Positions 9,014-17,045 of a DNA stretch of 64,000 nt are shown here, in pieces. The stretch spans positions 868,001 through 932,000 of the forward strand of contig NZ_JAPLET010000026.1 of NCBI RefSeq assembly GCF_026391055.1, written 5' to 3'. The DNA is from Spirosoma sp. (GTDB taxonomy: Bacteria > Bacteroidota > Bacteroidia > Cytophagales > Spirosomataceae). Numbering within the stretch: the stretch's first letter is position 1; every line of letters starts with the position of its first letter. The notes beneath the pieces are model-generated. The model was not told where the DNA came from and did not search any database. It saw only the letters and a list, made by a program, of their open reading frames with translations. Both the position numbers and the translations under genes were made by a program.

Positions 9014-10543
9014 CTAGAACCGATCATCGTCTTCATCCTCCTCTTCGCCAAAGCTGCTACCAGGGTTGAACATCGACCCGAGCAAGTCTTTGAATGACAA
9101 GCCCGTATCCATGGCTTTCTTACCAACCAGCGAGTGTTCGGCCAGACCATGCAGAGCGAACTCCATCATAAACAGCTTCTCGGTTTTGCTCAGACGCGGG
9201 TGGAAACCGTCGACCAGATCGTCGAGCCCGTCGATGGTACGCAGCCGGGCTTCGTAATCGCGGTTCGATAAGTCGTTGAGGAACTCCATCGTGTTGCCAT
9301 CACCAAACCAGTCGGTGACTTTCTTGTACGGATTGCCCCGCTTGTCTTTTTTGGCTTTTTCGGGGTTTGGAAAATAGGCCAGAAACTGATTACGGATGGC
9401 TTTCCCGATCAGGTTCTGCGCGACGATAACCGGCCCTTCTACTTCACCTTCGTAAACCAGTTCAACTTTACCGCAAATAGCGGGAACGACCCCGTACAGG
9501 TCAGAAACGCGCACATACGTTTCTTTCTCCCCGTTGATGAGCGCTCGCCGTTCGGCCGAAGACAGGAGATTCTCGTAGGCCGAGATAGTCATCCGGGCCG
9601 ACACCCCACTTTTCGAGTCGACGTATTCGCTTTCGCGGGCTTCGAGTGCTACCTGTTCAATCAAATCGGCAACCAGATCGTTGGTCTTAACCATGCCTTT
9701 CTGCTCGGTTTTCACGACGGCTTCCTGCAAAGTGATTTTCTTGCCAATTTCGATGGATTTCGGGTAGTGTGTCACTATCTGGGAGTCGATTCGGTCTTTA
9801 AGCGGGGTTACAATGCTGCCCCGGTTGGTATAATCTTCCGGGTTCGCGGTAAACACAAACTGAATATCGAGCGGCAAACGTAATTTGAAACCCCGAATCT
9901 GAATATCGCCCTCCTGCAAAATGTTAAACAGCGATACCTGAATACGGGCCTGCAAATCGGGTAATTCGTTAATAACGAAAATACAGCGGTGCGAACGCGG
10001 AATCAGACCGTAGTGAATTGTCCGTTCATCCGAATACGGCAACTTAAGCGTAGCGGCCTTGATAGGATCTACGTCGCCAATCAGATCGGCTACCGATACG
10101 TCTGGTGTGGCCAGTTTCTCGGTGTATCGCTCACTGCGGTGCATCCAGGAAATAGGCGTCTGATCCCCTTTTTCAGCAATAAGGTCAATAGCAAACCGGG
10201 AAAGCGGCTGCATCGGGTCGTCGTTTAATTCAGACCCAGCCACAACAGGAATATACTCGTCCAGCAGGTTAATCATTAGCCGGGCAATACGGGTCTTTGC
10301 CTGTCCCCGAAGGCCCAGCAGATTGATGTGGTGCATGGACAGGATCGCGCGTTCGACATCGGGGATAACCGTATCTTCGTACCCCCATATTCCCGGAAAA
10401 ACGATTTCTTTTTCCTTAATTCGGTCAATCAGGTTATCCCGCAGTTCCTGTTTAATTGAGCGGGTTTCATAGCCAACGGCTTTTAATTCGCCAAGCGTTG
10501 AGATTGTTAGTAATTTTGATGCTTTCAGGCTGCGGTAGTTCAT
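9014..10543 (-). CDS. MoxR/magnesium-chelatase-like AAA ATPase
   Basis: 509 residues from ATG at 10543 (MNYRSLKASKLLTI); the track's 10588 start adds 15 poorly coded residues. The AAA core shows a Walker A-type GLRGQAKTRIAR, a Walker B-like CIFVINELPDL (Asn-Glu rather than Asp-Glu) and a sensor-1 VFTANPEDYTNRGS. The order and spacing fit the MoxR/ChlI branch, whose members remodel or activate partner proteins, often with a VWA-domain partner. No VWA gene is adjacent. The C-terminus is acidic (EEEDEDDDRF). Databases often label such proteins sigma-54-interacting regulators, but no sigma-54 contact motif or DNA-binding domain is visible. Confidence 0.8.
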   Translation of the reverse strand: MNYRSLKASKLLTISTLGELKAVGYETRSIKQELRDNLIDRIKEKEIVFPGIWGYEDTVIPDVERAILSMHHINLLGLRGQAKTRIARLMINLLDEYIPVVAGSELNDDPMQPLSRFAIDLIAEKGDQTPISWMHRSERYTEKLATPDVSVADLIGDVDPIKAATLKLPYSDERTIHYGLIPRSHRCIFVINELPDLQARIQVSLFNILQEGDIQIRGFKLRLPLDIQFVFTANPEDYTNRGSIVTPLKDRIDSQIVTHYPKSIEIGKKITLQEAVVKTEQKGMVKTNDLVADLIEQVALEARESEYVDSKSGVSARMTISAYENLLSSAERRALINGEKETYVRVSDLYGVVPAICGKVELVYEGEVEGPVIVAQNLIGKAIRNQFLAYFPNPEKAKKDKRGNPYKKVTDWFGDGNTMEFLNDLSNRDYEARLRTIDGLDDLVDGFHPRLSKTEKLFMMEFALHGLAEHSLVGKKAMDTGLSFKDLLGSMFNPGSSFGEEEDEDDDRF

Positions 10544-10755
10544 TCGATGATTCTTAGTGAAGAATGTGGAACGATACGTGTAGATCAAGAAATAGCGCTT
10601 AACTTAATGGTCTATCTATTTCTCCATATTGATGGCCTCTGCACGGATCACCCTTCATTAGGACTAACAGGCTTTCGGGAGAAATGGTTTTTGGATGGTC
10701 AAATTGACTAATTTTACCGATTATGCACCGGAATGACAACTCCGGTTGTCGTTTT

Positions 10756-12549
10756 ATGAAATCAACATTACGAGTTTTCTTTTCGTTTAGCATACTTCTT
10801 GGGGTTTTTAGTTGCCGCGTTCAGCACAGTCCGCCCGAGTTGGTTAAGATATCTGTCGGCCAGGCTTACGTAGACCAACCCATTACGCTGTCGGGCTATC
10901 AGTTCGGTACTGACCCTACGGTTACGTTTGGCTCAGCGACCTCGGCCGTTAATGCGCCTATTGGCAGCCACGACGAAACCACCATTCAGCTTCAGGTTCC
11001 CAGGGTCGCTCCGGGGAAAACCCAGATTCGTGTTCAAACGAAGGAGGGCAGTTCCGATCCGCTGCCCTTTACGGTTATTCAGCCAGCCCCTATCGTGACG
11101 GCGATTACACCCACAAACGGACTTCCGGGTACTCAGGTAGTCGTTACGGGCGATTACCTGAACGAAATCCGCCGGGTTCGCTTCAATGAAATCGACGCCA
11201 TCATTAACGATAGTACAGCCAAAAAAATAACGATTACTATCCCGCAAGCTGTAGCCAGAGGACCGCAGGCGTTTATTGTCGAGACATCGGCGGGTGTTGT
11301 TATCAATCGATTTGTTATTGCCGGAACGCCCCAAATTACCAGCATAAGCCCTACTAAAGCCAAACCCGGTGCGGAGTTAGTTATTCTTGGCAAGAACTTT
11401 ACGGATGGCACAGTCAGTATCAACGGGCTGGTTACCGATAAGGCGCTGACAACAGTCAAAGACACTGAGATACGCACCGTTATTCCTCAGTCGGCGACTT
11501 CAGGACTAGTACGGGTGCAGGTTTTTGAATCATTGATAGCTACCAGTACCGATACGCTAAAACTGTTCCAGCCACCTTTTATTACGCACCTTCTTGCCCA
11601 GGACGGCGCAGCAGGCGAAAAACTGATTATAGAAGGTCGTGACTTCCGTGAGATTTCGACCGTGTCGATTGGTAATGTAGCTGTACCCTTCCGGGTAATT
11701 AGTGAAACGCAACTGGAAGCTACCGTTCCTGTTTTGCCCGCATCAGGTCGGGTATCGGTATCCGCCACCGGAATTGGCGGTACGACGACGGCAACGGACC
11801 CATTCTTCTTTTTCCTGCCGCCCTCCAATCTTACATTCAGTCCAGCCCGGCAACTGCCCGGACGCCCGCTAACGGTATCCGGCAATAACTTATACCGGAT
11901 CACCAGTGTCAGCGTCAGCGGCATTCCGGTGCCCATCACCAGCCGTAACGAAGGTGTCGATCTGCTCATCGGCATTCCCGAAGTCGCCGTAAGTGGCCCA
12001 ATTACAGTAAGTAGCCGGGCAGGTAGCGCATCGGCTCCGTTAGTAATCGTCCAGAAAGCGGTGGTTTCGGACATCCTCCCGTTAAAAGCCCGACCCGGCG
12101 AGCGGGTGGTTATTAGGGGCGATTTTTTGTTGAATGCTTCAATTTTATTCACAGGCTCCACGACACCTGCCGCCGATGGGGGCAAAAAGGAGGATAAAGA
12201 ACGCTGGGTATTGGTGCCAGCTACTGCTCAGACTGGGCCATTGCGGGTCACGAACGAAACGAATGATGTAATTACAACGGCACCGTTCACAGTTCTTCGG
12301 CTTATCAGCAACATAGACTTCACCCCCAAATCGGGTAAGGTTGGCGATCAGATTGTTCTGACCGGGCAGAATATGGCCACCGTTCAGGAGATTCACTTCA
12401 GTAACGGAACGTCCACACCGGCCGCTTTTGTCCTGGAAGGGGCGAACCTTCGGGTCACGATTCCGGCCGGAGCGACAACGGGGCAGATCTGCCTGACCAA
12501 TGAAGCCGGAACGAGTTGCAGCAGTTCGAATTTTACGATAACGCGGTAG
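10756..12549 (+). CDS. IPT/TIG-repeat surface lipoprotein
   Basis: 597 residues from ATG at 10756. The track's 10723 start adds 11 residues before a lipoprotein signal, MKSTLRVFFSFSILLGVFSC, whose lipobox ends at Cys20. The rest consists of six to seven IPT/TIG Ig-like repeats of about 80 residues, each opening like ITAITPTNGLPGTQVVVTGDYL or ISPTKAKPGAELVILGKNF. TIG repeats occur in surface proteins, where they bind glycans or act as spacers. No catalytic domain is attached, so a structural or binding role is likely but unproven. The gene is convergent with the following dehydrogenase gene. Confidence 0.85.
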   Translation: MKSTLRVFFSFSILLGVFSCRVQHSPPELVKISVGQAYVDQPITLSGYQFGTDPTVTFGSATSAVNAPIGSHDETTIQLQVPRVAPGKTQIRVQTKEGSSDPLPFTVIQPAPIVTAITPTNGLPGTQVVVTGDYLNEIRRVRFNEIDAIINDSTAKKITITIPQAVARGPQAFIVETSAGVVINRFVIAGTPQITSISPTKAKPGAELVILGKNFTDGTVSINGLVTDKALTTVKDTEIRTVIPQSATSGLVRVQVFESLIATSTDTLKLFQPPFITHLLAQDGAAGEKLIIEGRDFREISTVSIGNVAVPFRVISETQLEATVPVLPASGRVSVSATGIGGTTTATDPFFFFLPPSNLTFSPARQLPGRPLTVSGNNLYRITSVSVSGIPVPITSRNEGVDLLIGIPEVAVSGPITVSSRAGSASAPLVIVQKAVVSDILPLKARPGERVVIRGDFLLNASILFTGSTTPAADGGKKEDKERWVLVPATAQTGPLRVTNETNDVITTAPFTVLRLISNIDFTPKSGKVGDQIVLTGQNMATVQEIHFSNGTSTPAAFVLEGANLRVTIPAGATTGQICLTNEAGTSCSSSNFTITR

Positions 12550-12574
12550 AGACACCACATCCGGCATCTCTACC
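12545..12574. terminator. hairpin between convergent genes
   Basis: GGTAGAGA (12545-12552) and TCTCTACC (12567-12574) form a perfect 8-bp stem overlapping the stop of the IPT gene. There is no long T tract, so it is a weak terminator candidate. Confidence 0.4.
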
Positions 12575-12597
12575 TATCACTACCTATCGGTCAACAA

Positions 12598-13533
12598 TTA
12601 TGCCTGCATTTGCCTTACCAGCACTTCATTGATCCTGACATAACTTTCGTGCGTCCAGCCAGCAACGTGCGGAGTCAGTACAACCCGATCCGACTGGCGA
12701 AGGTAATCGAATGACTGCTGCTGATCGGGCGTGAGTTTGGCCAGTTTCTCATTCTCAAGCACATCCAGGCAGGCCCCGCGAATCTTTCCGCTTTCCAACC
12801 CGCGAACAATGGCAGCCAGAGAAGCGATTTCGCCCCGCGCAACATTTATCAGATAAAATGGTTTGCTGAATTGCGCGATAAACTCGTCATTGATCAGTGT
12901 ACGTGTTTCGTCGGTTAGTGGAATGTGTAAGCTGAGCACGTCCGCTTCAGCTTTGATTTTCTCCAGAGAAGCTTCTTCGGCATAGGCATTGCCGTAATTG
13001 GTCAGGAATTTGTCATAAGCCAACACACGGCACCCAAACCCACTCAGCCTACGGGCAGTGGCCTGTCCATTGTTGCCGTAGCCAATAAGCCCAACGGTCA
13101 GACTACCGAGTTCATAGCCCCGGTTACCTTCCCGATCCCATATACCCTGACGCACCTCTCGGTCTGCCTTCAGAATATTGGCCAGCAAGGCCAGCAACAT
13201 ACCAACGGCATGCTCACCAACGGCATCGCGGTTTCCTTCGCCCGCATGAAAAACACGAATATGCCGCTGCTCTGTTGCAACCAGATCAATAAGATCCAGA
13301 CCAGCACCGGCCCGGGCAATAAAACGAAGCTTAGGGGCCTGGGCCAGCAGCTCCTCATCTACGAAAGTTTTACTCCGGATGATTAGCCCATCGAAAGGCG
13401 AAAGCGCGGTTAACAAGTCAGCACGCGTAATTTTTGGCTGATAATCAAACTGATAGCCCGCCTGATCGAGCATGGTAAAAAGCGACGGGTGCATTTCGTC
13501 GGCAATGAGAATAGAGAGTTGGTTCTGGGACAT
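12598..13533 (-). CDS. D-2-hydroxyacid dehydrogenase (phosphoglycerate dehydrogenase-like)
   Basis: 311 residues from ATG at 13533; the track's start lies 32 codons upstream inside the intergenic palindrome. The NAD-binding motif is VGLIGYGNNGQATARRL. The catalytic Arg/Glu/His of the D-isomer-specific family can be placed in NVARGEIASL, LDVLENEKL and TPHVAGWTHES. It oxidises or reduces a 2-hydroxyacid with NAD(H). The short, ACT-less form fits a SerA-type enzyme or another 2-hydroxyacid dehydrogenase. It is divergent from pdxA; because erythronate-4-phosphate dehydrogenase (PdxB) belongs to the same family, a vitamin B6 role is worth considering, although the sequence alone does not decide it. 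Confidence 0.85.
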   Translation of the reverse strand: MSQNQLSILIADEMHPSLFTMLDQAGYQFDYQPKITRADLLTALSPFDGLIIRSKTFVDEELLAQAPKLRFIARAGAGLDLIDLVATEQRHIRVFHAGEGNRDAVGEHAVGMLLALLANILKADREVRQGIWDREGNRGYELGSLTVGLIGYGNNGQATARRLSGFGCRVLAYDKFLTNYGNAYAEEASLEKIKAEADVLSLHIPLTDETRTLINDEFIAQFSKPFYLINVARGEIASLAAIVRGLESGKIRGACLDVLENEKLAKLTPDQQQSFDYLRQSDRVVLTPHVAGWTHESYVRINEVLVRQMQA

Positions 13534-13565
13534 CCGTTGGGTTTTCGTAACTTGCGGCAAATACA

Positions 13566-13650
13566 GTGAAAAATGAAGAATGAAAAGTGAGGTGTAAACA
13601 CGTCTTTGTTTATTCCGTTTATTCGTCACTTTTCATTCTTCATTTTTCAC
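13566..13650. repeat. 25-bp perfect intergenic inverted repeat
   Basis: Arms 13566-13590 and 13626-13650 are perfect reverse complements (begins GTGAAAAATGAAGAATG) around a 35-nt spacer. It sits between two divergent genes, so it is not a simple terminator and overlaps the promoter region of both. It belongs with the other long intergenic palindromes in this window. Confidence 0.85.
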
Positions 13651-13685
13651 TATTTGCTAACTCTTGGCGAAACTACAAAAAGTGC

Positions 13686-15344
13686 ATGGAACAACGCCAA
13701 TCCGACGAATCGAATCCAACTCGTACAACTCCATCTGATGCGCCAGCGCCAGACGTTCAACCGCGTGCTACACAAGCCGATGAACCTGGGCCTACGCCAC
13801 CGCAAACGGGCAATCAGCCAGCGGGAAACCGACAAGATAATCCGCAGCGGACTAATCGCAACGGCGAACCGCGCAACGGCGAACCGCGCAACGGCGAGCA
13901 ACGCAACAGCGAGCGAAACCGCGATGGCGGACCACGCGATGGCGGACCACGCGATGGCAATCAGCGGGAAGGAGGCCGGAATCAACGCGATAACCGACAA
14001 CAGCAACCAAAAATCGGCCCGGACGACAAATCGGCGCCTGCCAACGGTGCCGCCACAAATGAGCGACCCGAGCGCGGACAGCGACCCAATCAGCAAAACC
14101 AGCAGCGACCTAAACAACAGCGCGATGGACAAGGGCAGCCCGCCAATGGGCAGCGCCCGGCTGAAAACCGCCAGCGCGATGACAATCAGCCTGAACGCAG
14201 CCGCCCCGCTAACGATAACCGAAACGGGCAACGTGACTCTGTACCGCAGGAAGCAGGTCTGGGGCAGCGCGACGCTGGTGGACAGCCCGCGCAACCGGCC
14301 GAAACAAACAGCCGGGGCGAACGATTGGTTATCGGCATTTCGCTGGGCGACTACAATGGCATTGGTCCGGAAGTAATCCTGAAAGCCCTGCAATACAACC
14401 GGTTACAGAAAATCTGCACGCCCGTCATTTACGGTTCCATGCGCATTCTGAACCGCTATCGTAATTTACTGAACCTGAAAGACTGGAACCTCAATGGCGC
14501 CCAGACAATCGGCCAGATTAGCCATAAGCTGACAAATGTCATCACATGCTGGCCCGACCAGAATCAGGATATTCAGCCTGGTCAGGTAACGACTGATGCC
14601 GGGCAGGCCGCTCTGGCGTGTTTGCAACGGGCGGTCGAGGATTTAAAAGACGGCAAGATCGATGCTCTCGTTACAGCACCGATCAACAAAAACAACATTC
14701 AGTCCGATGAGTTTAAATTTCCGGGCCATACCGAATACCTGGCACAGGAATTTGGCGTTCAGGATAATCTGATGTTTTTGGTCAGTCAAACCTTACGGGT
14801 GGGTGTTGTAACCGGGCACGTACCGCTGGGCCGTGTTCGGCAAAACATCACCCGCGAACGAATTGCCCAGAAGTTAACCCTTATGATGCATTCGCTGAAG
14901 CAGGACTTTGGTATTGAAAAGCCTAAAATTGCGGTACTTGGGCTCAACCCTCATGCGGGCGAAGAAGGACTGCTGGGAACGGAAGAGAACGACATTATCA
15001 AACCGCTCATTGCCGATTGGCGCAACAAGGGCCAGCTGGTGTTTGGCCCCTACCCCGCCGACGGATTCTTTGGCACACGAGCGTATACGAAGTTCGATGC
15101 CGTGCTGGCGATGTATCACGATCAGGGATTAATCCCGTTTAAGGCTATTGCGTTTGAAGAGGGCGTCAACTTTACGGCGGGTATGCCTGCCGTGCGAACC
15201 TCGCCCGACCACGGGACCGCCTATGACATTGCCGGGAAAGACCTTGCCGACGAAACGTCCATGCTACAGGCTATCTACACCGCCATTGATGTAGCCCGTA
15301 ACCGCAAAGAGTTTGTCGAACTGGAAGAAGGAGCTTTAAAGTAA
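13686..15344 (+). CDS. pdxA: 4-hydroxythreonine-4-phosphate dehydrogenase PdxA with long disordered N-terminal extension
   Basis: 552 residues from ATG at 13686, against roughly 330 for usual PdxA. Residues 1 to about 213 are low complexity, almost entirely Arg, Asn, Gln, Asp, Gly, Pro and Glu (NGEPR and RDGGP repeats). From about residue 214 a complete PdxA begins (RLVIGISLGDYNGIGPEVI). It has the metal-site histidines in PGHTEYLAQ, NPHAGEEGLLG and MYHDQGLIPFK, and the family signature RTSPDHGTAYDIAG. The enzyme oxidises 4-phosphohydroxy-L-threonine in pyridoxal phosphate synthesis. There is no stop in the extension; initiation at an in-frame TTG at 14325 would give an ordinary-length enzyme, so the extension needs protein-level proof. 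Confidence 0.9.
   Translation: MEQRQSDESNPTRTTPSDAPAPDVQPRATQADEPGPTPPQTGNQPAGNRQDNPQRTNRNGEPRNGEPRNGEQRNSERNRDGGPRDGGPRDGNQREGGRNQRDNRQQQPKIGPDDKSAPANGAATNERPERGQRPNQQNQQRPKQQRDGQGQPANGQRPAENRQRDDNQPERSRPANDNRNGQRDSVPQEAGLGQRDAGGQPAQPAETNSRGERLVIGISLGDYNGIGPEVILKALQYNRLQKICTPVIYGSMRILNRYRNLLNLKDWNLNGAQTIGQISHKLTNVITCWPDQNQDIQPGQVTTDAGQAALACLQRAVEDLKDGKIDALVTAPINKNNIQSDEFKFPGHTEYLAQEFGVQDNLMFLVSQTLRVGVVTGHVPLGRVRQNITRERIAQKLTLMMHSLKQDFGIEKPKIAVLGLNPHAGEEGLLGTEENDIIKPLIADWRNKGQLVFGPYPADGFFGTRAYTKFDAVLAMYHDQGLIPFKAIAFEEGVNFTAGMPAVRTSPDHGTAYDIAGKDLADETSMLQAIYTAIDVARNRKEFVELEEGALK
13857..13960 (+). repeat. 15-bp in-frame tandem repeats inside the pdxA extension
   Basis: Two short arrays: units like GGCGAACCGCGCAAC repeated about three times (13857-13914, encoding NGEPR), then GCGATGGCGGACCAC twice plus a partial copy (13921-13960, encoding RDGGP). 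The period of 15 bp keeps the frame, so the length can change without a frameshift. Confidence 0.8.
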
Positions 15345-15411
15345 GTTATTGATCAGTAGGCTATTGAGTTACTCTGCTGGCTTATACCTAAAAGCGAATA
15401 ACCAATAACTT
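15343..15411. repeat. weak inverted repeat between pdxA and the yicC-like gene
   Basis: AAGTTATTG (15343-15351) pairs with CAATAACTT (15403-15411); the intervening sequence pairs poorly. Same word style as the other intergenic palindromes, low confidence as a member. Confidence 0.3.
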
Positions 15412-15435
15412 AATAACAACTAACTAATTCAACAA

Positions 15436-16323
15436 ATGCTCAAATCAATGACCGGCTTCGGCAACGCAACAGTGGAGGCTGGTGGCCTGTCTGTAACCGC
15501 CGAAGTTAAAACTCTGAACTCTAAATTTTTAGATATTTATTGCCGGATGCCCCGCCAGTTCTCCGACAAGGAAATTGAACTGCGGGCTTTGTTGACACAC
15601 CAACTGGAGCGCGGCAAAGTAGAGCTTTCTCTCAACCTGGCTCGCACCAATGCCGTTCGGCCGGGGGTTACCATCAATCGCCCGCTGGTGGCGGCTTACG
15701 TAGCTGATTTGAAGGAAACGGCCAATACAATGCTGATGAGCATTTCGGATGGGGATGTGCTGCAACTGGCACTTCAGCAGCCGAATGCCTACCTCACCGA
15801 ATCGGCCGACCATACGGCCGACGTATCGGATTGGGAAACGGTACTGGCCGCCGTTCAGGAAGCCATCCGCCGGTGCGATGGGTTTCGTAAACAGGACGGA
15901 GCGGTACTGGAAGGAAAATTTCAGGAGTATATTCAGGTCATTACCGACCGGCTGGCCGATATTGAAGAACAGGATGTAAAACGGATGCCTGCCGTGCGTG
16001 ACCGGATGCGCAACTCGGTGCGTGAGCTGCTGGAAAGTGAGTCCTTCGACCATAATCGTTTTGAACAGGAGCTAGTCTATTACGTGGAGAAATTCGACAT
16101 CTCGGAAGAGAAAGTCCGGCTCAAAAACCACCTCAGCTATTTTCTGGAAGTACTGGCGACTGAAGAAGCCAACGGTAAGAAGCTAAACTTCATCTCTCAG
16201 GAAATTGGCCGTGAGATCAACACCATCGGCTCCAAAGCCAACGATTCGTCTATCCAGCGGTTTGTGGTGCAGATGAAAGACGAACTGGAGAAGATTAAAG
16301 AGCAGACGATGAATGTGATTTGA
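15436..16323 (+). CDS. YicC-family endoribonuclease
   Basis: 295 residues, the normal length. The N-terminus MLKSMTGFGNA is the family hallmark, and the C-terminal half contains NRFEQELVYYVEKFDISEE and GKKLNFISQEIGREINTIGSKAND, the conserved DUF1732 block. YicC proteins are metal-dependent endoribonucleases reported to act in RNA turnover. The gene lies 91 bp after pdxA on the same strand, with a loose palindromic spacer between. Confidence 0.93.
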   Translation: MLKSMTGFGNATVEAGGLSVTAEVKTLNSKFLDIYCRMPRQFSDKEIELRALLTHQLERGKVELSLNLARTNAVRPGVTINRPLVAAYVADLKETANTMLMSISDGDVLQLALQQPNAYLTESADHTADVSDWETVLAAVQEAIRRCDGFRKQDGAVLEGKFQEYIQVITDRLADIEEQDVKRMPAVRDRMRNSVRELLESESFDHNRFEQELVYYVEKFDISEEKVRLKNHLSYFLEVLATEEANGKKLNFISQEIGREINTIGSKANDSSIQRFVVQMKDELEKIKEQTMNVI

Positions 16324-16366
16324 GGTATTGTCACAGGGGCAAGCCCTGACCCTGCTGACAATACCT
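16323..16366 (+). terminator. two-part hairpin after the yicC-like gene
   Basis: AGGTATTGTCA (16323-16333) pairs perfectly with TGACAATACCT (16356-16366), with an inner CAGGG/CCCTG stem. It begins at the last base of the YicC stop codon and ends 8 bp before the next start, so it may attenuate read-through into the glycosylase gene. It has no T tract. Confidence 0.5.
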
Positions 16367-16374
16367 GACCAAGC

Positions 16375-17040
16375 TTGACAACCATTTACCCTTCCAGACA
16401 ACCCTTGGCAACGTTTGACACTTCTTTTTACCAATCCCACGATACGCTTACCCTGGCTCAATTGCTTTTAGGTTGTGAACTCGTTCATGAATCGGAAGAA
16501 GGCATTACAGCCGGGGTAATTGTTGAAACGGAAGGATACCTGACCGACGACCCGGCCTGCCACGCCTATCGACGGCAGACGACCCGCAATGCTGCCATGT
16601 TTGGTCCCGCAGGCACATTATACGTCTACCAGATTTACAATCACTACAACTGTATCAACGTCGTGACCGGACCCGAAGGTGTTGGCGAAGCCGTACTGAT
16701 TCGTGCCCTCGAACCCACCGAGGGTATCGATCTAATGGCCCTACGCCGGAACGAAGCCTTTAAAACGGGCTTTGAGCGCTACCGAAACAATACCATCGAC
16801 GCCACCACTGCCGATGGACAGCGTAACCTGGCCAACGGCCCCGCTAAACTGACCATTGCGCTGGGGATCAACAAAAACGAACACAATGCATCCTCCCTGA
16901 CCACGGGCAACATCTTCATTCGCGGCCCTGTGCTGCACGATTTCGACATGGTCACGACTACGCGCATCGGCCTGACCCATGGTGCCGATCTACCGTATCG
17001 GTACTACCTAAAAGGGAATAAGTTCGTGAGTAAGAAATAA
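16375..17040 (+). CDS. 3-methyladenine DNA glycosylase (AAG/MPG family)
   Basis: 221 residues from a TTG start (in-frame TGA at 16366-16368, and no ATG before the conserved core). Family blocks are LAQLLLGCELVHE, the catalytic-region VETEGYLTDDPACHAYR, RNAAMFGPAGTLYVYQIYNHYNCINV and NLANGPAKLTIALGI. This is the mammalian-type alkyladenine glycosylase fold (PF02245), which excises alkylated and deaminated purines in base-excision repair. It lies 51 bp after the yicC-like gene on the same strand. Confidence 0.93.
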   Translation: MTTIYPSRQPLATFDTSFYQSHDTLTLAQLLLGCELVHESEEGITAGVIVETEGYLTDDPACHAYRRQTTRNAAMFGPAGTLYVYQIYNHYNCINVVTGPEGVGEAVLIRALEPTEGIDLMALRRNEAFKTGFERYRNNTIDATTADGQRNLANGPAKLTIALGINKNEHNASSLTTGNIFIRGPVLHDFDMVTTTRIGLTHGADLPYRYYLKGNKFVSKK

Positions 17041-17045
17041 GCCGA

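Noticed and set aside
13606-14376. 256-aa plus-strand ORF overlapping the PdxA extension
   Set aside because: It is an alternative frame of the low-complexity repeat region; it has no family motif, and the PdxA frame continues into an intact enzyme.
13650-14393. 247-aa minus-strand ORF over the same region
   Set aside because: Antisense of the GC-rich repeats, with a hydrophobic Ala/Val/Ile-rich translation that simply mirrors Arg/Asn/Asp codons. No supporting motif or start context.
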